A DNA stretch of 64,000 nt from NCBI GenBank assembly GCA_022606425.2, contig JAHDVF020000208.1, positions 1,598,501 through 1,662,500 of the forward strand, written 5' to 3'. The notes below the pieces were generated by a model. It did no database searches. It was not told where the DNA came from and saw nothing but the letters and a program-made list of their open reading frames with translations. Position 1 is the first letter of the stretch. Each line of letters begins with the position of its first letter. Below, one piece after another: positions 21,528-32,405 of this stretch. A program made the position numbers and the translations under genes. The stretch comes from Lepidostoma basale (Eukaryota > Arthropoda > Insecta > Trichoptera > Lepidostomatidae).

Positions 21528-21707
21528 TGATACATATTATAAAGATACATATTTAAAATATTATAAAATTGTTAACACGATCTGATCGATGTTATAAAGA
21601 TTTATTTTGGAACCTTCATAACATCCAAAATAAAACTTTATAACATCTTTCAGATCATGTAAACAATTTTATAATATTTTAAATATGTATCTTTATAATA
21701 TGTATCA

Positions 21708-21738
21708 CTGAAGAAGGACTGGTTGTCCGAAACATGTC
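21708..21738 (+). ncRNA. Hammerhead-ribozyme-like motif (FB-H right arm), core intact
   Basis: Plus strand: CUGAAGA (21708-21714), A, GGAC/GUCC (21716-21719 with 21725-21728), GAAA (21729-21732), CAUGU, C (21738). It differs from the left-arm motif only in the extra base (A here, G there). Confidence 0.55.
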
Positions 21739-21797
21739 TATGTAATTTTAATTTTTTAACGTTAGTGTTGTATATGCAAAGTATATAAAAAATAAAA

Positions 21798-22625
21798 AGA
21801 TAAATAAAGCATGTACAACACAAAGTATGGCGAATATAGAAGAAATACAGAAATTTTATCAATATTATGGAAAAGCATGTAACTAATAATATTTAATAAG
21901 AGTTTGTATGATTGAGCATTTATATCTCAACGCAAAATACAATAAATAACTGGTTATACCTTCAATGTATCGCACATACCAATCCCCGGGTCATATGGTT
22001 CACATTTCATACCAAACAGCACGCACGATCTACAAAGCCATTGAAAAACAAACATAAAACACTGTCATGATTCATAAGAAATTCGATATATAAACAATTG
22101 ACGTGCTCAAACAACAATAACAATATATTTCACTCTACCGCGAGGCACACATTGAAGAGGAGGTAGGCAGGTAGCAACAAGCACTTATTAAACATCATTC
22201 ATCGAAGCAATACATTACTTTATAAATCCGTCCATTCACGGCTAGAGAGCTTCTATCTATGAATGTGGTATATTTGGATCGTACATATTGATTCTATTAA
22301 TAACTAAACGATTGATCAAGTGACATCGTGAAATCGACGAAAGAAGAGAGTTGAGTGAAATATCGGTTAAAATTTGAACTAACTTGTAAACTCGTATCGC
22401 ACAATTAAGTAAAGGGAAGCCTTCTCGAACGATATTGAAACTCATAAAACTATCCTGGATAGAAGAAGATTAAGATGAACTCATTAAAAGTTCACTATAA
22501 ATGTTAGATTGCTACGTTAATACAAGTTCTGTTTCGTGTCTTCACTTTCCTCAGGAAAACACAGAAAATTAAAAATAAATCATAACGTTTGGAAAAAGTT
22601 TTTAAGTTGATATTGTTCCAGTAAA
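21798..22625. other. Gene-free stretch
   Basis: ACAACACAAAGTATGGCG at about 21816 recurs beside the FB-H relative at 31.6 kb, so the FB-H unit extends some way to the right. The rest is unrecognised. Confidence 0.4.
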
Positions 22626-22627
22626 AC

Positions 22628-23000
22628 ACAATTATTATTGTTTCTTAAACAATGATCTAAAACTCTATTGATTAAAATGTCAGTTTTCTAGGTAAAATTA
22701 ACGGAAAACGAAGTGTTGGGAGCAGAAGAAAATCATGACATGAAAACCGTCGATAATGGCTCAACTGTAGCACAACAGCTATGTTTAAAACTTTCGTATC
22801 AAAAGTAAAAAGAGTCGTATGGAGTGAAGCAGGAAAAAGTAGAAAAAATAATTATATAATTCTACAAAACGAAAACCGAAAAATTAATATAAAAAATTAT
22901 GTTCCAACATAGATTTTTTAACGTGAATGTTCATAATACAGTACTATACTACCTGTACTATACAAGAAAATGTCTGTTTTCTAGAAGTGTTATTTTGAGA
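22628..23000. repeat. FB-D arm fragments
   Basis: 22628-22692 (TTATTGTTTCTTAAACAATG, then GTCAGTTTTCTAG) and 22970-23000 (GAAAATGTCTGTTTTCTAGA) are two outer-arm pieces without the hammerhead-like part. Between them is unrecognised DNA. Confidence 0.55.
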
Positions 23001-23540
23001 ATTAAAATTGTAGGAGCTGTTTATTTACTCGTAACCGAGCTAATGGAGTAAAATAAGTAATATAGATTATCACAAACACATATATACACTCGTATCCACT
23101 TTTTAATGTATTTCTGATATCGAATTGGATTCTTCCTACTCTTGATTCTGCATTGTATTTTTTCACATTACAGATACAGACGAGAAGGATCCAATCAACT
23201 GAATCTACGTAAGGCAGTAAAATGTATACGAGTACGTAATACTTAAATGCAATAATGTGTGTTTAAAATATTTAAAATCGTCAACAATATTAATAATCAT
23301 ATTATGCTTGTTGTAATTATTGTAATTATTGTATAACGATGTGTTTCTGTGGGAAATACTTTATCTTGGATTTCATACATAATAATTATTTAAAACTAAG
23401 TTTTTGACAAATCAGCGTATGTTTTTTTTTTATGGATTGTTCAGATCAATTTTTGCACTTCGTATATTGGTAAAAAAAGTTTCTGGCCAAAAACCGTAAA
23501 CTCATGCTAAAATATGCTGTCAATATGCTAAAATCATATG
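23001..23540. other. Gene-free AT-rich stretch
   Basis: Nothing recognised. Confidence 0.4.
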
Positions 23541-23544
23541 ATCG

Positions 23545-23950
23545 CATCAAAGTAAAATTGTGGAAAATCTTGTATGCATAAAAAAAATAATCACAAAACT
23601 GATGACGTTAATCGCATCGCTATAAAAGGAAGTACAGATAGTGTCAGAGTTAATGGAGATCTTACAGTCTGGTTTGATACCAACAGGGTTGCGTAATGTC
23701 CTTGTGTTTTTTAATCTATATATGGATAAATGTATTAAAGATCTGAAATTGTTGGATGCAGGTCCCAAAATGTGTGGATATCAGAAAGCTGCCTGTTTTA
23801 TGCGGACGACGCTGTGTTACTTCCAGACAGAACTGATGAACTTCATTTCCCGGTATCTGGAATGTATAAGGTATGTGTGCGAAACAATCTGGTGATGAAT
23901 GTGAATATATCCTAGGTTATTATTTTCGAAAAAGAACAAAACATGATAAT
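23545..23950 (+). pseudogene. LINE reverse-transcriptase fragment
   Basis: Frames on the plus strand give VSELMEILQSGL, then a broken QG..SP region, then FNLYMDKCIKDLKLLDAGPK, CGYQ, a broken YADD box (MRTT / YADDAV in the alternate frame), and a region matching VCE..NLVMNVN..LVIIFEKEQN. It spans the RT palm just before the segment seen at 1031-1850. Multiple frameshifts. Confidence 0.7.
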
Positions 23951-24485
23951 AATGAACAATAGTAAAATTTCTCAAGGAACTCACAAAAACAGATAATTTT
24001 GGATTACAATTTTTTTTATTAATGTGCTTTCTAAAACTTCAGTTTAAAAAGTTATCCAGTGAATCCGCATTGAACAAACCCGTATTATTCGAGGGACTGT
24101 TGATTCAATAACAAGTATGGTTATGGGTCCTGGGTACCGGTACTCATGAGACCTGTCAGTGTCACCGATCGGACCGGCACTGGTACCGGCGCAGCGAGGG
24201 AGACGGTTAACACCCATTGTTCTACCTGTCAGCTGAAGAAATCCCAAAAACACGGTCTATTCATCACGTCACAGGAGAGCAATCAGTCGCCAGAGGACTT
24301 TCCGACGTGACAACACACTCACGCGATAAGTGAATACGTTATATTTTACACTATGTACCGAAAGTTATGATTATTTTTAAAAAAATAATGATTTTATTTT
24401 TTATAAATATATTAAGTTCTCATTACTTTCATATGAACGTGCATAAATCAAACGGTCAAATCGACATTTGCCGAACTATTATTTC
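23951..24485. other. Non-coding GC-richer island, candidate conserved element
   Basis: From 24030 to 24330 the DNA is GC-richer and includes TGGGTACCGGTACTCATGAG and GGCACTGGTACCGGCGC. No similarity to the repeats here and no convincing frame. Confidence 0.25.
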
Positions 24486-24489
24486 GTAT

Positions 24490-24690
24490 ACTATTTCATC
24501 TTCTTCTTCTTGTCCTGCCACACATCCGTGATACATAGGGCCTCAAGAAAACTTCTCCACCCGACTATATCGAATGCCTGATGCCTAACATCATCCCAAG
24601 TGAGGCCTGCTGCTTTAACCTGGGACCAGTCTAGCGACTTTTTCTCTGATTGGCTATTCACCTGCCATGGTCCAGAGAACGGCATATGAC
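24490..24690 (-). pseudogene. LINE C-terminal remnant (unassigned family)
   Basis: The minus-strand frame KSLDWSQVKAAGLTWDDV, then AFDIVGWRSFLEALC, then VWQDKKKK resembles the last part of an RTE-like LINE ORF ending in a GAA-rich tail. Assignment is by motif resemblance only. Confidence 0.45.
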
Positions 24691-24924
24691 TATTGAGGAT
24701 CTTGAATATTGAGCGAAAGCACCTATTTATAAACCCTTGGAGTTTCCCAATAACGTCCGCGGTAGAAGCCTCACATCCGTACGGATACGGATACTATTTC
24801 ATACCCTTGTTTAATTTATCAGTCAAACTTCCTTTATTAATGGACACCTTCTGCTTCTCGGCTTCTTTTACTTCTTCTTTTAATAGATTTGACGATCTCT
24901 GACACAGCCGTCATGAAATAAAAC

Positions 24925-25385
24925 GTCACAGAAATCTTGTCTCCTCGGATGATGAGGATCAGCTATCCCTCCATCTCATAGGTTGTCTTCCAGGTGGGCG
25001 GTGTCCGGAGGGGATTTCTTAGGCGGTTGTATATGCGAGTCTGTCATTATCATTATCCATCTCCAGAATCTTCTTCTGGATCTACTCCATCGAATGATAT
25101 CCTCTATTTCGCAAGTTTTTCTTGTGTCTGCGTTACGGACACGATCTCAAAGAGCTTTTCTCGTAATTAATCTCGCTTGCTTCTCGGATGCTTCTCGATA
25201 ATGGTGAAAATTCCAGTATCGTTGAAATATAGCTTTCCCTTTTCGAAACATAGCCAAACCCCTAGATACTGCACTCAGTTACACAGGTATCGGAGACACA
25301 TTTATAACTGCTCCTAACAAGCTCCTTTCTTATGAGGTCCAGTTAACCACCATTTCGCCTTTTTGTTAGCATTTTATCTCGATGG
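24925..25385 (-). pseudogene. Lgamma LINE, RT C-terminal remnant
   Basis: On the minus strand: RVRNADTRKTCEIEDIIR, then WSRSRRRFWR, then KSPPDTAHLEDNL. Upstream codons are frameshifted. The RVRN..R..CE.ED..RW motif identifies the same family as 40635-41290. Confidence 0.65.
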
Positions 25386-26695
25386 TATACCTCACCTCCA
25401 TGAAATTTCTATTACTTTCCAGCACTTCGTCCGATATAAAAGAACAATGCTGCAATACGATTGTGAAAACGTTTCGTGGCATAGTATATTATAGGATTAT
25501 CAGTTTACGGACAAAACAAAATAAACTTATGATTGCATCAAATTCTTAGTGGTTTCAATTTGCATTTTCTGAAGAAAAAAATGGGGTAGGCGGGGTAAAT
25601 CAGTGGGATGTAATTTCACTTTTCCTCCACGCAGCCGTAGCCCACCCCGCCCTGCCAGGAAGATGTATGAGAACACCAGGTGATACCCATTTGAACTATT
25701 TACCCCAACCAAGGGCAACACAAAGGGATGTCCTAACGAAACAGGTATCGAAAATACGCTTATACGAGTATATACTATACATACCTACTAATATATTCTA
25801 AATTAGTGAAACAAAGTAGTATTTGGATTCACCATCACCGATTTTTTTAAACAGCGTGGCCCATTTACCGGTTAAGATTAGTCAATGAGTTTGAGATTGA
25901 AGATCCGTGAAAAAGGTTATTTTAAAATTAGCTATTATGTATATAATAACTTTTAAATATAATATAATATAAATGGGTTATTATTTAATAAAATAACGCT
26001 AATAATATCAATATTACATCCTATCCAATTGCATATTTAGATAACCATTGATAAATGCATCGCCCTTACACAGCGCCCTTGAGATGAGTAATTCATAAAA
26101 ATGGCGCTCTATAAATTATCCAATTTATTATTATTATTATTATAAATGCATCAGCAATAAAGGCCCATTTCACCCTCATCTTACTTCATCTTTATCTCCT
26201 AATTTTTTTGGCTTGTAATGTCCCCCAATGTTGACAATCGATTAATTAGAAACTTCACTTACCTCAACCTCGAGAAACAGTTCCTCCGCTGTTAAAATAT
26301 AATAGAGATATTCTACAACTTTAAACACAGAATAATTTAATCCATTGGTTTATCGAAATATGAATTCCGAAGTATTCCGAAGTATCGAATATATTTGAGA
26401 CTTTTGCAAAGCCCTATTTTTTCACCTTTTCCCGCGAAACAAGGAGAATACTTTATAATCGTATTTTTACGCCAACAAACGACTTAACGACCTAGTAATT
26501 TATAATGAAATTAGGACAAGATATTAAAAATATTACACAATACTTAGTATTATTAAAATTTTAACCTCTAGACAGATGACAGCATATTATAATACATAAT
26601 CAGGTCACCTTGAGGTTTCTTTAAAATATATTCAGTTTCACGATTTTTAATATACTAAAAGTAAGAGTTTAGTACAAGCAGTTAACCTTGTCATA
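25386..26695. other. Gene-free stretch
   Basis: A GC-richer segment at 25570-25740 has an open minus-strand frame without recognisable motifs. The remainder is AT-rich with nothing identified. Confidence 0.35.
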
Positions 26696-26699
26696 GAAC

Positions 26700-27160
26700 A
26701 AATTATCATCTTAAATATAAAAAAATATTATTATTCTTATATTGCCGTCTCAGATCTCTCTGACGTCGGCGAACACTGTAACAAATGCTTTCTTGCCACA
26801 GTGATTTCCTGGGAAGTGTTACTGGAGTGGTTTCCCATTGCCGACTCCGGATATTTTCTGTAGGACTGTTGCCTTTCCTTAGCTGATGGATCTCGGATTT
26901 AGGACGCCGAATATATACCGCCATACATGTATACTCGGCGTCTCCATCTCCCTATATGCTACGACCCTGAAAGTAATGTCAGTGGTCACATTGCCTGGGA
27001 CTCGCGGGATCACGAGGACCTACCTCTCTAGGACGCCAGAGGGTTGGACTTTCTGAAAGTCTTGCTGTTATCATGCAAGGTGGCGTTTCACGGCATTTTA
27101 TAGGTATATACCCTGCAACTGGAAATGTTCCACCGTGCCACTACAAATTATTCTACCTTT
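26700..27160. other. Unknown GC-richer segment
   Basis: About 460 bp, unlike the AT-rich surroundings. It contains an 8-bp inverted pair GACGCCGA/TCGGCGTC (26903 and 26935). It could be a retroelement 5' region or a conserved element; no second copy is seen in the window. Confidence 0.3.
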
Positions 27161-27289
27161 AATTTTTTTTCCATTTTTATTTTTAATTAAATACTTTCAT
27201 TTGTTGGTTACTAAGTGTCATCGGGATTATTATTTCATTATTATTTTTAAATAATTATTATTGAACTACACAATAAAAAGTTTAATTTA

Positions 27290-27360
27290 TTGTTGGCTTG
27301 GATTATCAATGATCAGACCAGACGATGCAAGCTGCCGAAACCGAAACCGGTCGTAACTAG
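27290..27360 (+). repeat. FB-A-like hammerhead remnant
   Basis: 27319-27352 reads CAGACGA, U, GCAAGCUGCC, GAAA, then CCGAAACCGGUC with a six-base duplication of CCGAAA. Same layout as FB-A, without a visible opposite arm. Confidence 0.5.
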
Positions 27361-27439
27361 AAGAAAAATAAATATAATTAAACCAGAAAAGCGTTTTATG
27401 ATTATTTAAAGAGAACTTCTATACATTCATTTTTTATTT

Positions 27440-27640
27440 ATTCTCTCTCTCCGGTCTCAATCTAGCAATTGGTCTGCACCAAGACGACGCATCTCCTCTT
27501 CCACTCCGCTCCATCCTCGGCAACTCTCTTCAACTCCGCATAAGAGGTACAGCCCATATCTCGGTAAATCTGGTCCAGGTACTCTTGGCGAGGTCGTCCT
27601 CTGCCAATCGATCCCTCGACCATTCCCTCAAATACATTAT
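27440..27640 (-). pseudogene. LINE C-terminal remnant (unassigned family)
   Basis: The minus-strand frame FEGMVEGSIGRGRPRQEYLD, then SYAELKRVAEDGAEWRRR, is a typical LINE ORF end (GRGRPR, then A.DR.EWR). Confidence 0.7.
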
Positions 27641-28475
27641 TTATTATATCAGCGATAAAATGTAGAAATAAATTATTTTTGTTTCAGCTTCCCCTAGTAT
27701 AACCCTAATATAAATTATACAGTTTTTCTCAATGTATAATTCTTATTTAAGCAAAATTAAATTACTCTTAATTAAAATATATGTATTGCATATTGAAAAA
27801 TTAACAATTTATTAAATACTCTAATAATGGTTATAATTAGAAACACTATCATTCATCTCAAAATATTGAAATTAATGATTGTATAAATAAGAGTATGTAC
27901 AATTTTCGTGAAGAAAGGATATCATTAAGCCGTTGAAACAGGGCCGCCTAAACCCGTCCACGAACAGAATATGGCAGAGTTTTTATGTTGATTTTCATAT
28001 ATTAACATTCCCGGATACCTTTCCTCACATTTCTATATTACTTCTATTTGTTGTGTGTGCACATTGTAATACTCGGATTTTTAAATGTGTACATCGAAGA
28101 AGAATGAGAACCATCCAAAACATGTCTTTGAAGGGTAGAATAAATGGTGGAAAAATACTTTTATGCTAATACATATTCAAAAAGTTTATGAACATTAGTA
28201 GAAATCTTTTAATATATTATATTTTTCCGCCCAAAACGAAACGTCAACATCTAATTATCTTAGATTGTTGGTATGGATAAATGTTAAATACTCGTATTAC
28301 TTTATGTATTTTATGTAGTTTAATATTTACTATCGTAAAATGCACATTTTGAGACATTGCTGCAATAGTAAAAACATTGTAAGCAACAAAACTCACCAAT
28401 TGAGGAGAAATAATTTAATGTACTGGCTGGAAAACAGGGTCCATAAATGTTTGAAATTAAACTACCCTGCCTTAG
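27641..28475. other. Gene-free stretch
   Basis: GAAGAATGAGAACCATCC then AAAACATGTC at about 28098-28125 loosely resembles the foldback motifs but is too degraded to assign. Nothing else is seen. Confidence 0.35.
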
Positions 28476-28479
28476 ATAA

Positions 28480-28745
28480 GCCGAAAAAAGCCACATGGTG
28501 TGAGAGTAACGTGGAGCGGTGTCCATAATTGAGTCTCATTAGTAACTTGACACAAAAGCTCCTGTCATTCGTCAACTACCACGGGGACCCCGCTGGACAA
28601 ATGAATATCGGGCCACGTGATCGCCACGTGGACATCGCGAATGCAGTCCCCTCGCACGCATCGCATCTCCCCACCATCAACAAATATGTCACTGCAGACG
28701 GCGCTAATTGTAACAACCAGCGCACGCGTGATGGCTTTGATTAAT
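28480..28745. other. Non-coding island with paired E-boxes, candidate conserved element
   Basis: A GC-richer, non-repeat segment. It holds CCACGTGATCGCCACGTGG (28613-28631), two CACGTG sites 11 bp apart, about one helical turn. It runs on into AT-rich homeodomain-type words (TTAATATTATTG at 28742). No gene frame has motifs. Confidence 0.35.
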
Positions 28746-29019
28746 ATTATTGAATAGCTGTTAAATCCAATTGCCGATAATTATTCTTATTGTGCGATGT
28801 TAACTTTACATTCGCACGCGGAACACTCGAATAGATACCATAAATGCATTCTGATGGTGATTATATAATAGTACTGTATTTACACGTTAGGGAAACTTTT
28901 CTTATTTACATAACGTCATTTAGTAGTCTTTACCACACAATAAAACATAATAACAACAACAAAACAACAAACAACATCAAGTGATTGCGTACATTTTCAC
29001 GGTTGGCAGCAATATGTTT

Positions 29020-29110
29020 GTTGTGTTTTTGGGTAACACCGTGTGATACCTCCTTCTCGACCGACGTTTCGGAGATCGTTGCAGTCTCCATCTTCATTTG
29101 TTAACATTGT
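29020..29110 (-). repeat. Hammerhead-like element FB-F
   Basis: Minus strand 29059-29097: AUGAAGA, U, stem II GGAGA/UCUCC with a nine-base loop, GAAA, then CGUCGGU and C. Base 3 is A rather than C. Similar GAAACGTCGG-containing motifs are known from Penelope-like elements. No opposite arm is visible. Confidence 0.5.
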
Positions 29111-29309
29111 ATTAGTACAGTAATACTTTCCTGTATTCTGAGGTTTATCCCTTAAATGTTTTCAACATTGTATTAGGCCACCTCAATTACCATACTTACC
29201 ATATTCTGCTCCTTTAACTCGTGTATATAAACAACAACGCGTTTTATTTTTACTACATTAATTGAGTAGATTAAATGTGGTCTGGCACCCCCCTTGATGT
29301 TGCCGTATT

Positions 29310-29430
29310 TAAATGTGAGTCCCGGATGGACCGGGGACAGGCCCAGGGAGTGTACGAGCGAGCCTGATAAAAGGGCGCCGCTACGCCCTATAACAGCCTC
29401 GGGTATGTGGCAGGAACTTCTATGTTCCTT
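29310..29430 (+). repeat. GC-rich structured repeat, copy 2
   Basis: Same unit as 8084-8200: GTCCCGGATGGACCGGGGAC, then a two-part hairpin with AGGGCG/CGCCCT inside CGAGCCUG/CAGCCUCG (one mismatch). The flanks differ from copy 1, so the mobile unit is about 105-120 bp. Confidence 0.6.
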
Positions 29431-29449
29431 TTAAAAAATAAAAATAAAT

Positions 29450-30060
29450 GCCTTAGACAGGCGAAACATGTCATTCAAATAAAATATATTATAATAAAAC
29501 TTCTGGAAAACAGATGTTTTAACTTACTACCTAACCATCACGCCGTTTCTCCGGAGGGGTAGGCAGAGAGAATGAATCACCACATTGTTCTATCCTGACA
29601 TAACTCTCGCTCCTCTTCTACATTCACACATCGTGACATTCACGCTCGTCGATTGTTCCTACTTCGAACATTGCCACCTTTCAGTATAATTACTTAATAT
29701 TAATTTGTTACTTAATTACCAAATTACCAAATTAATTAATATTAATTTGGTCGTGCCATGTCTTCCTTGGCCTTCCTCAACTTCTTTTTCCATTCACCCT
29801 ACTTGTATATATATTTTTAACCATTCTTCCCTCATCCATGCGTTCCATATGTCCAAACCATCTTAGTGACCCTTTCTTGATTTTATTTATCACGCATTCA
29901 TCCGCTTTACATTCCTTTCGTACTTCATGATTAGATATTCTATCATACATTTTTTTCATCAAACAGACATATATTTTATCCAAACAGACATTTTCATTCG
30001 TATTAATTATTTAATATAGAATTTTACAATAATGTACAAGAAACAATAAATATCTAGGGA
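29450..30060. repeat. FB-D arm interrupted by an Lalpha LINE
   Basis: 29463-29530 carries GCCTTAGACAGGCGAAACAT through AACAGATGTTTT. After the LINE, 29975-30050 resumes with AACAGACATTTTCATTCG and ends TACAAGAAACAATAAA. The repeated AAACAGAyrTTTT on both sides (about 29507 and 29981) is probably the LINE's target-site duplication. Confidence 0.75.
29530..29970 (-). pseudogene. Lalpha LINE, 5'-truncated, inserted in FB-D
   Basis: Minus-strand frame: MYDRISNHEVRKECKADE, CVINKIKKGSLRWFGHMER, then a short insertion near 29690-29740 repeating AATTAATATTAATTTGG, and the C-terminus. The 3' end lies at GGTTAGGTAGTAAGTT (29527-29542). Confidence 0.8.
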
Positions 30061-30082
30061 TGAGTTTGCAACAACAGCAATA

Positions 30083-30256
30083 AATTATCACGCCGTTTCT
30101 CCGCAGGGGAAGGCAGAGAGAATGGACCGCCACACTACTTTATCCTGACACGCTTCTCTAGCTTCCTCCTCATTCATACAGCGAGTCATACACGCACGTC
30201 CATTCTTCCGACTTCTAACATGACCAACCTTTAAAATTTGATTAATTTGGTCATGA
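30083..30256 (-). repeat. Lalpha LINE 3' end
   Basis: Minus strand ends CGGCGTGATAATTTATTG. Coding remnants include SRKNGRACMTRCMNEEEARE and DQINQILKVG. Confidence 0.75.
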
Positions 30257-30335
30257 TACCCTAATGATATATATTTGTTTATTTTATCGAATCATTGATG
30301 GGAAACTCCAAATATAAATATTTAATAGTGATAAA

Positions 30336-30400
30336 CCGTACATTTTATATATGTTTTATGGAAGTGACATGTTTTGCATTGCTAAGGCATTATTTAACAA
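30336..30400 (-). repeat. FB-D arm fragment
   Basis: GAAGTGACATGTTTTGCATTGCTAAGGCATTAT: the stem II region (minus strand GCCUUAGCAAUGC) and an altered GAAA box (now AAAA). Confidence 0.65.
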
Positions 30401-31055
30401 TTGAACAAAATCAAATGTTCTGTCCCAATATCACATTCATCCGATAATGGGGAATCCTTCACACCTGAGTCTCTGCGAGATAATTGTTATTGTCACCTTT
30501 ATTTTATTTCATATTGACATTTGAAGCAAGATTATTAATTTTATTTTCCGTGGAATATAAACATAATTTTTTTCGTTAATTTTCGAGTTCTAAGGATTTC
30601 CCTTTTCCGCCTACTTAGAATGTTATTATGTAGGTAGGTACCGGAGTACTTATGCAGAGAGGGACGTGCTCACAGATGATTGGACTAATATTATTTCGTA
30701 CCTTTGAATATATTTCAGGAGGGTATTCTTGACGAAAATGTTCATTGAATATTTTCGCAACATTATGAAATTTCACGACAAACAAAATACGTCTACATTG
30801 AATCATACAAAGGTACTCAACTCTTTCAATGTAAAAAAATATTTGGGATAATTTTAACATGAAATTTTTTCCTTAGAAATTTAGTAATTCGCCAGGATTT
30901 AAACTATTTTATCAAATAGTACGTTAAAATGAATAATAAATCAACGGAAAACTATAATACAATTTGCAAATAACCCCTTTCTTTATATATTTTTAAACAC
31001 AATAGTATGGTACCAAGATAGCCATTACCTAGTTTTCATTTTTTAATAATATTTT
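30401..31055. other. Gene-free stretch
   Basis: Nothing recognised. An 81-codon minus-strand frame at 30615-30860 lacks motifs. Confidence 0.4.
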
Positions 31056-31061
31056 TTTAAA

Positions 31062-31284
31062 TAATCCATTGTTTTGGCGGAAACACTTTGATATTTCAAC
31101 ATTATTAACCGTTTAAATAAAAAAAACTTTGTTATAAATATCACGATTGATTATATTTTGTAGACAGTTGATTGTAAGACCTCACGTTGCTAACATCGGT
31201 TAGCGAAATAGCTATCGCGACAAAATATAAATAATTGTGATATTTATAACAATGTTTTTATTTATTTAAACAGTTAATTTTTTT
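31062..31284. repeat. Foldback element FB-C (copy 4)
   Basis: Starts CCATTGTTTTGGCGGAAACA. GTTATAAATATCACGATTG is inverted as AATTGTGATATTTATAAC. The plus-strand motif at 31181-31216 keeps paired stems (GCUAA/UUAGC, AUAGCUAU), but the box reads CUCACGU. Confidence 0.8.
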
Positions 31285-31479
31285 TTTGTACATTCTTCTT
31301 TTTTGTTTTCCGGGGTATAAAATAATATTATAAATATTATTAGACTGGTTTTCTTTATTTTATTTCATTAATTATTAAAATGTTTATTGATTTATAAATG
31401 CATAACAAAATTTTTGCGAACCAATGGCTTGATCCTTAGCATAATATGATTCAACACCTCTTAATAATATTAACTGATT

Positions 31480-31680
31480 TCTATTTTTCTTTTTTATACA
31501 CTTTGTATATACAACACTTTTATTAAAAAATAAAATTATATAAACATGTTTCGGACAAAGAGTTCTATATAATTTTATTTTTTAAAAGTGTTGTATATAC
31601 AAAGTGTATAAAAAAGAAAAATAGAAATATACTATCATAACAACACAAAGTATGGCATATATAGAAGAAATATTAACTGA
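31480..31680. repeat. Foldback element FB-H (copy 2), shortened
   Basis: CTTTTTTATACACTTTGTAT at left is inverted as ATACAAAGTGTATAAAAAAG at right. Only the left arm keeps GUCC, GAAA, CAUGU (minus strand, ending U for C). The outer right part shares ACAACACAAAGTATGGC with copy 1. Confidence 0.8.
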
Positions 31681-32400
31681 TTTTACTACTAACTATTTTA
31701 AGTTATGTTATTTAAGTGTCACTTAAGTTTTATATTCTATTAAGTATATTATATTTGTAATAGGATATTCTTAGTAATTGAACAAATAAATGTAATACTT
31801 CAAAAGCCAAAAAATTATCTACTGAAATAAATCGGTAAATATTAAGTATTCTTATAGTGTATCGGTGTTACACTCTATAGGTTAGTCTTGCGAATCTATT
31901 TACTCAGTTCAACGAAAATATTTCAAAATTTAGCAAACTCACAAAATGTTCTACAGGGTTATTCCGAACGTCATATTAAAGCGAAAAGGGCTTAAACAAC
32001 TTTTCCGAGTAACTGGTTATTGGATGTAATGTATTAATATTTTTTTTAAATATCTAAATTATCTCCGTAATTTAAACCCATAAGACAGAACTGAATAATT
32101 AAATAAAATAGTATTATCAAATCTAATTTATTGCCTTCTTTTAAAACAGATGTACGGATATTCTTCTTCGTCTTTTTCTTATTCTTCATGTCAGTGGTAA
32201 ACTAGTATTGTATATTGTAAGGGTGGGTCTTAAAAGTGTCTCGTGTCTCCTATTTCTCTTGATATTGTGGTGAATGATTTGGCCGACTTTCTGGGGTTCT
32301 AAGGACGCCGCATGTTATAGCTTTAGAAACATCGTATGTGAAGGCACCTTGCATATACCAAGGTAATTCTTGAGATATCTGCAAGGATCATTCACTTATT
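31681..32400. other. Gene-free AT-rich stretch
   Basis: A small GC-richer patch at 32240-32400. Nothing recognised. Confidence 0.4.
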
Positions 32401-32405
32401 AACAC

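Larger units (their letters stand above)
21438..21797. repeat. Foldback element FB-H (copy 1), long near-perfect palindrome
   Basis: Arms of about 160 bp are inverted around a 12-base centre near 21617. They match with few differences from the outer TTTTTTATATACTT through AACGTTA, the hammerhead-like motif and ATGTTATAAAG to ATTTTGGA. Both arms carry a complete motif (listed separately). Relatives are at 31.5 and 42.4 kb. Confidence 0.9.
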
